Positions 1-11,960 of a stretch of 64,000 bases of DNA are shown piece by piece. This DNA comes from Chionoecetes opilio (taxonomy: Eukaryota; Arthropoda; Malacostraca; Decapoda; Majidae): positions 107,501-171,500 of the forward strand of contig JACEEZ010019858.1 of assembly GCA_016584305.1 (NCBI GenBank). Reading direction: 5' to 3'. The notes beneath the pieces are model-generated. The model searched no databases, was not told where the DNA came from, and was given only the letters and a program-made list of their open reading frames with translations. Positions within the stretch are counted from its first letter, which is position 1. Each line of letters starts with the position of its first letter. The position numbers and the translations under genes are program-made.

Positions 1-715
1 TGCTTGTGTGACCTTGAAAGACGTGCGTCTGGAGGCAAAAGATTCGGAGCCTCCAAATCTTTTGGCGGGATGCGTGAGCGGTGGTGCCACAATTTATAGA
101 ACATTATACGTAACTAAGTTTTGCAATATCAAAATAATGCTGTTTCCAAGGTCTGATTTAAAATATATTTATTATCAGTGATTCTGGAAGACAATATTAG
201 TAATGGAAGACATACATGATGTGAAAATATTGTGTTCCGCTGCTTGAAGGCGGAACAGCGGCAACGCTGCTTGATTGTAAGCTCCACCAACACCAGTACC
301 TCTGGTATATTTTCCTGCGTTATTTCTCGTGTTCTCTAGTTCTAACCCACTCACGTGCCCCTCTAGTAGCTACTATATACCATCCTTCCTACAGCATCAC
401 GCTACGCCACCAACACCCTCTACAGGCCGTGTAATAGGTAGTAATTATTAGTGACTTGAAAAATAGTGCCACGACTGCGATATGTAGCAACACTTGTGAA
501 CCCCGCTATACCGAATCCACTTGTAACCTTTGCAATAGCCTGTTGTCAGGGGATTGTAGCGCTATATAGGTAGAGCAGGGAGTGAAGGGGGATATAGTGA
601 AGGGAGTAATAGGTGTGTCATGGGGTACAAAAGGGAGGAAGTAAGGAAAGCAAGGCGGTTTTATACTGCAATTTTTTCTGATAAGAGCGAGCGGGAGTGA
701 CCAGTGAGACGAGGT
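1..715. other. No recognizable gene or element
   Basis: AT-rich, non-repetitive within this window, with no convincing ORF or splice-bounded exon on either strand. Confidence 0.5.
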
Positions 716-790
716 AACGTCATCGTGACGTTACGGTGACGTCACGATAACAAGACGCACGTAGCAAATACGTGTAGTCTGAACCGGGCC
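716..790 (+). mobile_element. 3' end fragment of a PIF/Harbinger-like MITE
   Basis: The segment with a TGACGTCAC motif, ACAAGACGCACGTA and the terminus GAACCGGGCC followed by TTA matches the right end of the complete MITE at 8321-8633, including a TTA/TAA-type flank. The matching left terminus was not found, so the copy is truncated or diverged. Confidence 0.5.
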
Positions 791-1690
791 TTAGCCATAA
801 CAATGAGACGTATCTGACATCGGCTGTTAGAATCCAATCTGTTCTTAGTTTGGTCTCCTCAGGTTTTCCAGTCCTTGACAATACCACTAAGATCTAACGT
901 GTATTATCAGTTTCTTGTTGTCGTATTTACGTCATCAAATTCTATCGTCTATCACTATGTCACCGAGAGTTTCTTAATTACCGGCAGGTGACGAGCATAG
1001 ATAAGCAGGGAGGACATCCAAAGACGTTTAACACCTATGTTGCTAGCTTAATTAACAACGGTCATCAGATGTTTTGAGATCCAAAGCGGGGATTGATGAC
1101 GTCAGATGCGTTTCCCAGCAAGCATCTGCCTCTAAGGTGGTGTTAAGGTAGCAATCGGTGGCAATGCCAGATAGCACCACGCGTAAACTCGGCAAGGCAG
1201 ACAGACGGCAAGTACATATGGCAGACACATGGCCAGCGCATATTATGATGTGAAAATTAAGTTACAGTAATTGGATAAATATGTAGGATAATTTACGAGC
1301 TACGGTAAAGATTAAATGAGTAACTTTCTTTGAATCAGCAACCACTTAACGCCACTGCAAAGACCAAGACTGCCTAGTCTTGGATACTAGTTAACACCCG
1401 GGTGCAGAAAAATACTAGAGGTATGTTATTAGCAGCAACATACCTAATATAAGTTATGTGGGGTTTGACCAACATATCTACCTTAAGCAACCTCTCTTTT
1501 GATCCCTGGCCAGGATTCTGTTGAGATGTTAGGTGTGTTGGCCGTCGCTCAGGGCAGACATTCAGAGAGAGTTAAATGCCACGGTGGTTAGCTTAACTAA
1601 CTCCCTCTATTTCTACACCCCGGAGCTAGTGGGTATTCCAGTACGAGATTTGGCAGTGGCGGCACATGGTCGCTATGGGCATCGATAGCT
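791..1690. other. No recognizable gene or element
   Basis: Mixed-composition DNA with a single TGACGTCA at 1097-1104. No convincing ORF or repeat shared with the rest of the window. Confidence 0.5.
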
Positions 1691-1800
1691 GATTGGCTGA
1701 GCGACTACAATGACGTCACAGCCTCGCCAGCGAATCACAATTGTGTAAAAACAAACGTGCCAGCCAATCAGATTGTGTCTCAAACGTGTCAGCCAATCAC
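1691..1800. promoter_or_regulatory. Cluster of CCAAT boxes and a CRE-like site
   Basis: Within 110 bp there are GATTGGCTGA (inverted CCAAT, 1691), TGACGTCA (1711-1718), and two AGCCAATCA/C boxes at 1762 and 1791. This spacing resembles NF-Y/CREB-type promoters. No supported gene follows: the open frame that starts with TTG at 1741 has no recognizable content. It may be a promoter of an unseen transcript or chance. Confidence 0.3.
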
Positions 1801-2086
1801 AAGGCAGCAGCCGCGGCCTGCATTTCAAGGTCGTTGTACTTATTTCTATTTTCTAGCTTATTCCATCATTCTTTCATCCCCTATGTCACCTCCGTCGCTT
1901 CAACACTTGTTTCTACCTCCACATACACGCGGGTAACACGCCGGTGGCTTGTACTTCCTTGTATTCTAGCTATTAATTATTCCTTCAGAGTAATAGGGCG
2001 CTCTTCTTCTTCTTGTGATCTTTTTCGCTTGATAATTAATAATCTATTCGTAGCTCGTCTTCCTTTAGTGTTGGGGGAAGCCACCA

Positions 2087-2156
2087 CCCCGGGAGGCGGG
2101 TCACAAACCCCCGGCTAACACCCGGTACCCATCACTGCTGGATGGACAAGGGCTTG
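2087..2156 (+). repeat. 70-bp dispersed module, copy 1
   Basis: GGGAGGCGGGTCACAAACCC and the following 50 bases recur nearly unchanged at 57012-57080, both on the + strand. The module is probably part of a larger LINE or SINE. No terminal structure is visible. Confidence 0.6.
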
Positions 2157-2434
2157 GGTTTTAATTAAGGAAAAGGGCACGCTAATACCTTCAGTCTGCC
2201 GAGCCGTGCGTGGTGGTGTCTGGCATCGCTAGTCGCTACCCGCCGGTGTGGTGAGATCACTGAGATGCCGCCGCTCATCACGTACTCTCGGCCCATCACC
2301 CCAAAACAATATCACCATAAGCGGCTGGGTTTGTTATATGGCCTAATTTCATTTGTATACTTGCCCTGTTCAGTTCTTGAGTCAGAAAACATCATATATA
2401 CCCACTCAATTTATGAGTATTTGTATGTATGTTA

Positions 2435-2757
2435 GGGGGAGGCGGTAGCGGAGTGGTTAGCGTCTCCGACTGGCGTTCTCGGTGATCCGAGTTCGATCCC
2501 CGAAGAAAACAAAAACCTTTCTGCACCGTCGAGTGGCCTAAGAACACCCACATGCCCTGTCCATCAACTCTACCTTCGATTGCGTGTATCGGAGGACACA
2601 GGGGGGCGGCATGAACCTCTAATCACAGGCGTCACTATAAAAATCCTGCCTGCGCCACCCACGGGCGAGGACCAACCATCACACCCCTCAAGTGAACCTC
2701 CAGAAACTACCATCCGATCCCTGGATCACCACTGCCTACAGGCGCTATAGGCACAAA

Positions 2758-2790
<33 letters not shown>
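2435..2790 (+). mobile_element. tRNA-derived SINE, family A, copy 1 (full length)
   Basis: The head carries pol III box A (TAGCGGAGTGG, 2446-2456) and box B (GTTCGATCC, 2491-2499) in tRNA-like spacing. It is followed by a tRNA-unrelated body (AACACCCACATGC, then CAGGCGTCACTATAAAAATCC) and a conserved 3' end (CTACAGGCGCTATAGGCAC) with a 30-bp A tail. Seven copies of this family occur in the window. A (TA)n tract grows directly out of the tail. Confidence 0.88.
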
Positions 2791-2796
<6 letters not shown>

Positions 2797-2830
2797 TATA
2801 TATATAGCGCCTATAGCCATATATATATAT

Positions 2831-2881
<51 letters not shown>

Positions 2882-2889
2882 CGCCTATA

Positions 2890-2960
<71 letters not shown>
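2791..2960. repeat. (TA)n microsatellite with embedded SINE-tail motif
   Basis: Alternating TA is interrupted twice by GCGCCTATAGCC (near 2806 and 2880), which is the reverse complement of the SINE A 3'-end motif. The ORF running through it is simple-sequence artefact. Confidence 0.8.
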
Positions 2961-3446
<486 letters not shown>

Positions 3447-3535
3447 TCAATCAATTAATCAATCATACTTGTTGAACTCATGAAGATGGTTTGTCACGAA
3501 ATATCAGTTCCATAAGCAATCAAACAACAGTGATC

Positions 3536-3537
<2 letters not shown>

Positions 3538-3620
<83 letters not shown>
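3538..3620. repeat. (GA)n microsatellite
   Basis: 83 bp of perfect GA. It is complementary to the (CT)n tract 94 bp upstream, so the two can pair as a hairpin. Confidence 0.97.
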
Positions 3621-3621
<1 letters not shown>

Positions 3622-3875
3622 ATAATCATATACTACCTTAAGTTAGTACAGTCATTTTCCTCGTGTTAGGCCAAGTGGTGTCAGTCATGGGAACTAAACG
3701 AAATTATTGATCCAAGCACAACCCACCGCTACTGCTGGAACCCGCTGGCCTCCACTGGGAAATTACGGAAGCTGGGCAATAAAAAAAAACTCATTCTTCT
3801 TATCCCATTTTTCTATTGTCTTTCCTTATTTGTGTCGTCAAGGATCGATTACGTGTAGCTATTTATAATATTATG

Positions 3876-4118
3876 TGCTCGAGGCCATTGAAATATATTA
3901 TGTGTTCGAGGCCATTTTAAATTTATGTGTGGGAGACCATTCAAATATATGTGTTCGAGGGCAATCAAATCTGTGTTGGAGGCCATTCAAATTTTTGTGC
4001 TCGAGGCCATTCAAATATGTGTGTTCGATCGAGACTATTCAAATATGTGATGGATGCCATTCAAATCAGTGTGTCGGAGGCCATTCAGATCTGTATATTC
4101 GAGGTCATTCCAATTTTG
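3876..4118 (+). repeat. Minisatellite with degenerate 25-30 bp units
   Basis: About nine to ten imperfect units of the type GAGGCCATTCAAATATGTGT. The open frames across it are by-products of the repeat. Confidence 0.8.
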
Positions 4119-5632
4119 TATCCTGGTCTTATGGAGAGTCACTTTACTAACTCATCACATCCACATAAACATGACGTACCTCCTCCTTGCGTCTCCCTCA
4201 GTGTTAGTAGCTCACTGGTGATCAAAAGGACGCTACGTTCATTCCCTGTTTGCCTCATTGCCTCACGTGTTGACTTGTCTCCACATTCAGGATTAATATT
4301 TTTGGCCTCTTACAAACTGCTAGAAAGGGGAGTCCTCGAGAGTTTCCACTATTCCCCCATTCATAAGTCTTCGCCAAGACAGCTCCATTGAGGCGTGTGG
4401 GACCTCATGCAGGGTGGGAGGGGGGGTGTCATGGGGAATCAGGATGGAGCTGGGGGGAGAGAGGGCGGTGGGTTCAGTATCCTCTTTCCCTCGTTAATCT
4501 GTTGACCTTTGCTCTCTAACTTCTCTTCCTTCGTTCAGGGAAGTTAACTATATTATTATTCTTGTTGTCCAATTCAACTTGCGTTGAATCATTTATGTAA
4601 ACAACGCCTAAGATAATGTTTCATGATAATTCGTATATCATTAATTATGTCAAAGCCCTTCCAATTATTTGTACGTAAGCTTGCGTTGTAAAATGAAATA
4701 AAATTTACATTGAAATGTGTGCAAGTTTTGCATCTCTTACTGAATAGAAACAGTAAAAAGAAAAAAAAATATTTTACGGAAGTGGAAGTTGCCATGGGGT
4801 GCGTTGGGTATCTCCTTACATTCAGTATTTGGAATACAAATACGTGCGTTCGTTCAGTGAGGGTCTTCGCAGATACACCAGCTGCTTTGCCTTGCAATCT
4901 GCGGCTCCCGGCTGTCCGTGGGGCCTTCCCGCATCTTCCACTATTCATACGGCTTCCGGCCACTTAATCCAGCATTATCTTGACTAAGGAAAACTGATTA
5001 TATATTTTCATAAACTTTTCAGGGTGACCTAGTCCAGTTACCCATTCCTAACCCCAGTCACTTGCTTGGTTTTCTTTTCCCCAAATGAAAGACTCGTATA
5101 CTCGACTTTTAATTGAAAGAAGAAAAAAACATGAACTAGTGAATTAGCCACAGTGTCTATTATGGCTAACACATTTGGATTTCAAGAGTCTGATTGTCAG
5201 TGATCATTTTTATATGGATGAAGTATTCTTGCGAATCACTGCCAACCCTGCCCCTCCTTGACCCTCTTACCAGTTACCTTGGCTTTACTCGTACCTCATC
5301 TGCACCAGAGACTGAGTGACTCATCTAACTGACTCTACCCCTTACACTAAATATTTGTGATGGTCTTTAAAGCTTGGCCATGATGAGTCAGCGAGCATTC
5401 TCTATCTCAAGGGCGCGTATACCTCGTTGCATAACATGATATAGCTGGTACAGTGCATGATGATATGAGCGCAGACTGTGTGAAGTGGCTTCTCACACCC
5501 TAACAAACATAGGAAATACTTTTACTAAGCTTATGGCCAAAGTGTCTATTTTTCATTCGATGATGAAAGTTGTGTAGTTCTCATGAAGATAGAAGAAACC
5601 TACATATAGATAATATTATCTGTCTTGCATTA
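4119..5632. other. No recognizable gene or element
   Basis: 1.5 kb with short overlapping ORFs in several frames and no recognizable domain, repeat or RNA gene. Confidence 0.45.
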
Positions 5633-5812
5633 GCCCGTCAGGGTGGCAAGGTTGGTAGAGACGTGAGTTCCCAATGTGCAGCGTCCCTGTGCATTCGGTC
5701 AGCGGTTCGAGTCCGCCTAGTTCATGCTGACGTGGCGGCGCTTTGTATAGTCAATAACCTTGTAGTTGGTACTTGCAAAGTGTCTAGATAGGATGAAAAT
5801 CTTATCTTATCT
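5633..5812 (+). mobile_element. tRNA-derived SINE, family B, copy 1
   Basis: Begins GCCCGTCAGGGTGGCAAGGT with a degenerate box A (TGGTAGAG), and has box B GGTTCGAGTCC (5704-5714). It continues with a body shared with 42553-42738 (CTTTGTATAGTCAATAACCT, then TTGCAAAGTGTCTAGATAGG) and ends in a short CTTATCTTAT tail. The anticodon-arm region does not form a proper tRNA. Confidence 0.82.
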
Positions 5813-6121
5813 GTCTTGCATTAAGAAAAGAGTGAGGCATCTATGTGGCAATACAATGCCTGTGAACTTTCTTTGACGAGAAGTAATGGAGAAGAGCATC
5901 GCACACGGAATAGAGGGAGGGAGTTATCTTTTGGGGCTGATCTTGAAGGGTTGTATTCAGGGTGTGATAACGGTCAGTACTGTAGTATTTGTTGGCAGCT
6001 GTGAACACAAACCTAAGTTTGGGATATATGCATTTAGTCCATAGAGAAAGTACGTTGATTAGGTCATATCGTTCACAAATGTATATTTCATGCACAATTC
6101 GGAATCGGGTAATGCAAACAC
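5813..6121. other. No recognizable gene or element
   Basis: No ORF, repeat or motif that I can identify. Confidence 0.45.
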
Positions 6122-6440
6122 TTTTTTTTTACATTATATGCCTATAGTGCCTGTAGGTAGTGACTTCTAGGGCTCGGATGGTAGGCTCTGAAGGTTCACT
6201 TGAGGGCTGTGATGGTTGGTCCTCGCCCGTGGTGGCGCAGGCAGGATTTTTATAGTGACGCCTGTGATTAGAGGCTCATGTCGCCCCCCTGTGTCCACCG
6301 ATGCACTCGCAATCGAAGGTAGAGTTAATGGACAGGGCATGTGGGTGTTCTTAGGCCACTCGACGGTGCAGAAAGATCTTGATTCTCATCGGGGATCGAA
6401 CTCGGGTCATCGAGAACGCCACTCCTACCGCCTCCCCAAA
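6122..6440 (-). mobile_element. tRNA-derived SINE, family A, copy 2
   Basis: Reverse-oriented copy. The T-run at 6122 is the A tail, followed by TGCCTATAGTGCCTGTAGG and the body. The box-B region (GATCGAACTC near 6396) and a truncated head (CCGCCTCCCCAAA) end it. Confidence 0.85.
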
Positions 6441-6547
6441 AGCGCCTGCTATACCGCCTCCCTCGAATACCTCCAGGGTCCTTTCCTCAAGTGCTACACG
6501 ACCGCTACATTCTTTGACCGGGATGGAGCGTGGCCACCGAGATGATA

Positions 6548-7619
6548 AGGCCTGGTACATTGCCCGTGACGTCACACCATAAGGATACCACCCGTTCCGC
6601 TCCCCGTACAAGTTTACCTAACTAATATAATGTTTATCAGTATAAAAGATATACTGTTATCTTCGGAAATGTTTGTTCTATAATATTATCAAATAAAAAA
6701 CCGTAAAACACACTAAAGAAATGCCATTATGAGACTCAAGAAATATGCATAAACTTAAACTTTTCGCCATTTAATATTTTGTGAAAAAACTTTTTACATG
6801 GAGAATATCAATAGAAGCGGAATTTAATTAGCTTTTCATTGATATATTTCCTTTTCTGATAAATGAATTAGAACCATGCATAAATTAGTGTTAACTAAAT
6901 AAATAACATCATCAATCGTGAAAAATTACCCGATTTCATGATGTTATTTATTTAGTTAGCGCTAATTTATGCATGGTTCTAATTCATTTATCAGAAAAGG
7001 AAATATATCAATGGAAAGCTAATTAAATTCCGCTTCTATTGATATTCTCCATGTAAAAACAATTTCACAAAATATTAAATGGCGAAAAGTTTAAGTTCAT
7101 GCATATTTCTTGAAAGTCTCATAATGGCATTTCTTTAGTGTGTTTTACGGTTTTTTTATTTGATAATATTATAGAACAAACATTTCCGAAGATAACAGTA
7201 TATATTTTATACTGATCAACATATATTGGGTAGGAAATTACCCGCTTTCATGATTTTTTATATCTAGTTAACGCTAATTTATGCATGCCGCTAATTCATT
7301 TATCACTAAACGAAATATATCAATGGAAAGCTAATTAAGCTCCGCTTCTATTGATATTCTCCATGTAAAATGTTTGCGAGCAAAATATTTAATGGCGAAA
7401 AGTTTAAGTTAATGCATATTTCTTGAAAGTCTCATAATGGCATTTTCTTTGTGTGTTTTACGGTTTTTTATTTGATAATATTGTAGACCAAACATTTCCG
7501 AAGATAACAGTATATCTTTTATACTGATAAACATTATATTAGGGAGGTAAACTTGTACGGGGAGCGGAGCGGGTGGTATCCTTATGGTGTGACGTCACGG
7601 GCGATGTACCAGGCCTTGT
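6548..7619. mobile_element. Fold-back MITE with three internal arms
   Basis: Outer inverted repeats (AAGGCCTGGTACAT at the left, ATGTACCAGGCCTT at the right, about 70 bp each, both with TGACGTCAC) enclose a large inverted repeat. The left arm 6628-6925 pairs with 6935-7225, and a third arm in the second arm's orientation follows at 7226-7540. Arms share ATACTGTTATCTTCGGAAAT, TAATGGCATTTCTTTAG and GCTAATTTATGCATG. No transposase ORF is present. A single diverged arm occurs at 18143-18434. No clear target-site duplication. Confidence 0.8.
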
Positions 7620-7702
7620 GAGAGACAAGTCACAAGACAAGTCACTCCATCTCGGATGGAGTGACGATGTGAACTTGAGCCTCTGTATGGGAATCTGTTA
7701 TC

Positions 7703-7704
<2 letters not shown>

Positions 7705-7784
<80 letters not shown>
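7705..7784. repeat. (GA)n microsatellite
   Basis: 80 bp of GA. The ORFs on both strands through it are artefacts. Confidence 0.97.
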
Positions 7785-7787
<3 letters not shown>

Positions 7788-8317
7788 TAACGTAGCTTTT
7801 ACATATCCGTCTGTCAACCCCAGTGAAGCAATGGGATTGCATGGGACTAGCTCATCAATAAAGAGGCGATTGCATTCTGTTCTAGATTGACGTTGTATCT
7901 ATTCCTTGTTACATGTCCCAAAATGACGGGATATGCACGCTGGGGCGCACGCTGGATTGTTTGGCCGGCCACAATATACGCAAACACTGGTTTAAGGGGG
8001 GTAGAGCGACCTGCTCCATTTACGGCAAACCACCTGCTCCAAAACTCATGAAATAATCCCTTTTTTTTTTCCACCGCTCTACATATCCGGAATCCAGCAA
8101 GCACCTCATTATCCAACATTATCTCCTCTGAAGATACACAATCACTCTACTATCTATATGTCATCGCTGCCATGCTTATTTGGTGCAGTACACTAATGTT
8201 ATGGACAGTTTGTGGTGGTGGGCTTCTTATTGGAAGAACACTATCCTTCGTGAATTCTGCTAAAAGTGGCGATCCTATGACCCACCCTTTTTCTATTATT
8301 CATTAATGAGCTAAGTC
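7785..8317. other. No recognizable gene or element
   Basis: No supported coding or repeat signal. Confidence 0.45.
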
Positions 8318-8320
8318 TAA

Positions 8321-8633
8321 GGCGGGGTTCACACTACACGCTTTTGCTGTCCGTGTCTACGTGGGCGTGGCACGATCAGTGATGTCAGAGTGACGTCACT
8401 GATCGCCACGCCCACGTAGACGCGGACAAAGAATTGGGAGCTCCGAATAATGTGAGGCTGAGACGCACGTCTCAAGATCAGTGACGTCAACACTGCTCCA
8501 GCAGGTGGTCGCGCGGAGCCTGGTTCAAACTTCACAGGCAGGAAGTGACGTCACTGTGACGTATGTGAGTCACTGATGACAAGACGCACGTATAACTACG
8601 TTTCAGTCAAAACTTGAATGTGTGAACCGGGCC
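8321..8633. mobile_element. PIF/Harbinger-like MITE (313 bp)
   Basis: Termini GGCGGGGTTCACAC and GTGTGAACCGGGCC are inverted repeats flanked by TAA on both sides (8318-8320, 8634-8636), the 3-bp TWA duplication typical of PIF/Harbinger. Inside is a 45-bp hairpin (TCTACGTGGGCGTGG pairing with CCACGCCCACGTAGA) and three exact TGACGTCA sites (8391, 8482, 8546). It is non-coding. Confidence 0.85.
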
Positions 8634-8712
8634 TAATTTAATGTGCGTGATTACTCTGCATTTGACTTCGTTCATAGCAGTGGCGTACACAGAAAATTGA
8701 AAAGGGGGGGGC

Positions 8713-8930
8713 AATATATATATATATATTATATATATATAGATATTATATATATATATATTATATATACATATATATAATATATATATATATATTATAT
8801 ATATATATTATATATATATATTTTATATATATATATATTATATATATATATTTATATATATAGTTTTTTATTAATAATATATTATATATATATATATTAT
8901 ATAATATATATTACTATAATATATTGATTT
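8713..8930. repeat. (TA)n-rich microsatellite block
   Basis: Alternating TA with interruptions, followed by a 12-G run at about 8940. Confidence 0.9.
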
Positions 8931-9692
8931 ACGAAACGAGGGGGGGGGGGGTCATCCACCACCCTCAACTTCGTCACACACTTACGGCTCGGGGCTAGGG
9001 AGGGGACGGGAAGGACTGCAGGGAAACCCTTTTAGTGCTGTGCACGGCTTTTATTTGCACTACCCACTGTACAATATTTACAAGGCACGCAGGCCAACAA
9101 TTCACCGTCTCTCTCACCCGCGTATTACTTACTACGCGCATAGTTTAACCCCACAACACAGGGTACACGCTCGCCGTCTCAACACTGTCCCAACACACTG
9201 TGTAGCCTGCGATACACAACACAGTCTCTCTCGCCCACGGTACGCACAGTCTCGCTCGCCCAACACAAGACAAGTCAGTCTCACGTAAGGGCGCCGCCCT
9301 TGGAGCCGTGACCCCACTCCACAGTCGCCGCCACTGAGCCGGAAGGCCACGCCGTGCCCAACACAGGGCCACTCTCGTCCCCCTTCCAACAAGAAGGGGA
9401 AGACGCGCCTTTTCCAGGGCGGGTAATGCGAGGCGCAGTGGTCACGGTAATCCTGCGGGAGGGCCTGTCCACCCGTCGTGGCTGTGTTGATCCTACCCTC
9501 TCCTGCTTCGCCAAGCCATCACCACGTCGGTCACCCCCCCCATTCTCTGGGCCAATGGGAGGAAAGGACGTGGAAACCCGAACCGTGTGTCGAACCCCCG
9601 CCAGCGAGACCCCAGAGGTACAAACGAAGGACACATCTCTTGTTTACATGACAAGGACCTTCGTAACAATATCTATAATAATATAAGCGAAA
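8931..9692. other. GC-rich block without identified gene
   Basis: Markedly GC/CpG-rich compared with surroundings. Overlapping ORFs of 75-117 codons exist on both strands, but none shows a domain or consistent codon pattern. It could be a captured host or LTR fragment. Confidence 0.4.
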
Positions 9693-9720
9693 GTGTGTGT
9701 GTGTGTGTGTGTGTGTGTGT
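9693..9720. repeat. (GT)n microsatellite
   Basis: 28 bp of GT. Confidence 0.95.
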
Positions 9721-9895
9721 CCGCGCTAAGTTCCGCCCCCCGTGGCACAATCCCATCATATGATACAGTTTTGGAACCAGCTCGACCAGGGGAAGGTTTT
9801 AAGCCCACTTATGAGATGATCCGATCACTTATTTTTTCTTTTTTATTCTTAGCAGCCTATTAGCGAGAATTGTGAAAAAAAATGTGGGTTGCGAG

Positions 9896-11656
9896 AATTA
9901 GAGAGAACTGCAACTCCGAAATGCCAGTGGTCGCTGGCAGTTTTAACTCACAATTTGGTGAAAAGTTGGTCAACTTGAAAGAAAAATATGGGCTTATTCC
10001 ACTGCACTTAAAACACAAAAGTATAATTTTAAGAACGATTTTCTTCTATATGTATATTGTATAGAAGCCTGAGTCTGTAAAACATGCATTTAACCAAATA
10101 ACCAAGTAGGTTATAGTTGAGGAGGCGAGGTAAATGTTACTCTATGATATTATATAGTCAGTAACGTATGTTTAGAAGTTATCTATACCTAGGCAGTCAT
10201 ATTTCTGTTATTATTGTGTATCAATCAGATAGAAAGCCTGGAAGTGCAATGAGTCGACGCGTGAAGTAGCAATGTTTGATTCAATCGCCCCGCCACAATC
10301 TCCCCGCCCACCACTCCCCGCCGCGGCGTGTCGCCTCCACAATTATAACCTACATTGTCGCAGCAACAAGCCGATTTCGGCATTCTTTATTCTTCGTTTT
10401 TCCAAGGCATTGCTTATTGTATTTTGACAAGCGTTTGCCAGACGCAGCAGTACTGTCTTAGAAAACAGTGTGAACATCACCCAAATTTTACATGCCACAA
10501 TATACATGTAAAAAATATATTAAGCTTTGCTACTCGAGGCGAGTAATTTGCATTAAATTGCTATTATAGAACGTTCCATCGTAATGAATGTCATCCATAT
10601 AATTATTTAAAAACAACAGAAGAACTATATTTTTTGGTATTCAGATGCGGTGCATCAATGTTTATCGCGAAATTAATTTATGAAAAATATTAGTCGCGGA
10701 GCCAAAACACAGTAGACCAACCTTTTGAGTTAAAACTGCCAGCGACCACTGGCATTTCTCGAGTTTCAGTTCTCTCTAATTGGAGAGAACTGAAACTCGA
10801 GAAATGCCAGTGGTCGCTGGCAGTTTAACTCAAAGGTTGGTCTACTGTGTTTTCCCTCCGCGACTAATATTTTTCATAAATCAATTTCGCGATAAATATT
10901 GATGCACCGCATCTGAATACTAAAAAAAGAACGTTCTTCTGTTGTTCTAGTAAGTGTATGCATGACATGCATTACGATTGAACGTTCTAAGATAGCAATT
11001 TAATGCAAATTACTCGCCTCGAGTAGCAAAGCTTAATATATTTTTTACATGTATATTGTGGCATGTAAAATTTGGGCGATGTTCACACTGTTTTCTAAGA
11101 CAGTACTGCTGCGTCTGGCAAACGCTTGTCAAAATACAATAAGCAATGCCTTGGAAAAACTAAGAATAAGAATGCCGAAATCGGCTTTTTGCTGCGACAA
11201 TGTAGGTTATAATTGTGGAGGCGACACGCCGCGGCGGGAGTGGTGGGGAGATTGTGGCGGGGAGATTGAATCAAAACATTGCTACTTCACGCGTCGACTC
11301 ATTGCACTTCCAGGCTTTCTATCTGATTAATACACAATAATAACAGGAACATATGACTGCCTAGGTATAGATAACTTCTAAACATACGTATTGACTGTAT
11401 AATATCATAGAGTAACATTTACCTCGCCTCCTCAACTATAACCTCCTTGGTTATTTGGTTAAATACATGTTTTACAGAATCAGGCTTCTATACAATATAC
11501 ATATAGAAGAAAATCGTTCTTAAAATTATACTTTTGTGTTTTAAGTGCAGTGGAATAAGCCCATATTTTTCTTTCAAGTTTACCAACTTTTCACCAAATT
11601 GTGAGTTAAAACTGCCAGCGACCACTGGCATTTCGGAGTTGCAGTTCTCTCTAATT
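9896..11656. repeat. 1.76-kb near-perfect palindrome (inverted dimer of a MITE)
   Basis: The left arm 9896-10780 is the reverse complement of the right arm 10781-11656 with scattered mismatches and small indels, joined with no spacer at AATT. Each arm itself has inverted ends: GAGAGAACTGCAACTCCGAA and CCAGTGGTCGCTGGCAG at the outside, GAGAGAACTGAAACTCGAG with the same core at the centre. It therefore reads as two head-to-head copies of one element. No transposase-like ORF. Confidence 0.9.
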
Positions 11657-11671
11657 GAGGAAACCTTGATG

Positions 11672-11856
11672 TAGGGTGATGGGTAATGGGTGAGTGAATG
11701 GGTGGGGTGATGGGTAATGGGTGTGGGGTGATGGGTGAGCGAATGGGTGGGGGGTGATGGGTGAGGGAATAGGTGGGGGTGATGGGTAATGGGTGAGTGA
11801 ATGGGTGTGTGGTGATGGGTAATGGGTGAGTGAATGGGTGGGGAGTGATGGGTAAT
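11672..11856 (+). repeat. G-rich minisatellite
   Basis: Degenerate units built from GATGGGTAATGGG, TGAGTGAATGGG and TGGGG, about 30-40 bp each, six to seven units. Confidence 0.85.
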
Positions 11857-11900
11857 GTTTTAATTTTTTTTTATTTTTTTTTTACATTTTTATATTTTTT

Positions 11901-11960
<60 letters not shown>

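Noticed and set aside
1741..2118. 125-codon frame following the CCAAT/CRE cluster
   Set aside because: Begins with TTG rather than ATG, has low-complexity content and ends in a dispersed 70-bp repeat.
2441..2510. tRNA gene candidates (also 5641, 24260-24320, 42657-42725, 60420-60480)
   Set aside because: Box A and B are present, but each is the head of a SINE followed by a conserved non-tRNA body and tail. The arms do not fold as a functional tRNA.
7642..7842. ORFs of Ser-Leu or Arg-Glu repeats (also at 3258, 7573, 12270, 17320)
   Set aside because: Translations of (CT)n/(GA)n microsatellites, open on both strands only because the repeat lacks stops.
9132..9686. Overlapping 75-117 codon ORFs in the GC-rich block
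   Set aside because: Open in several frames on both strands because of GC content. No domain, splice site or conserved motif.
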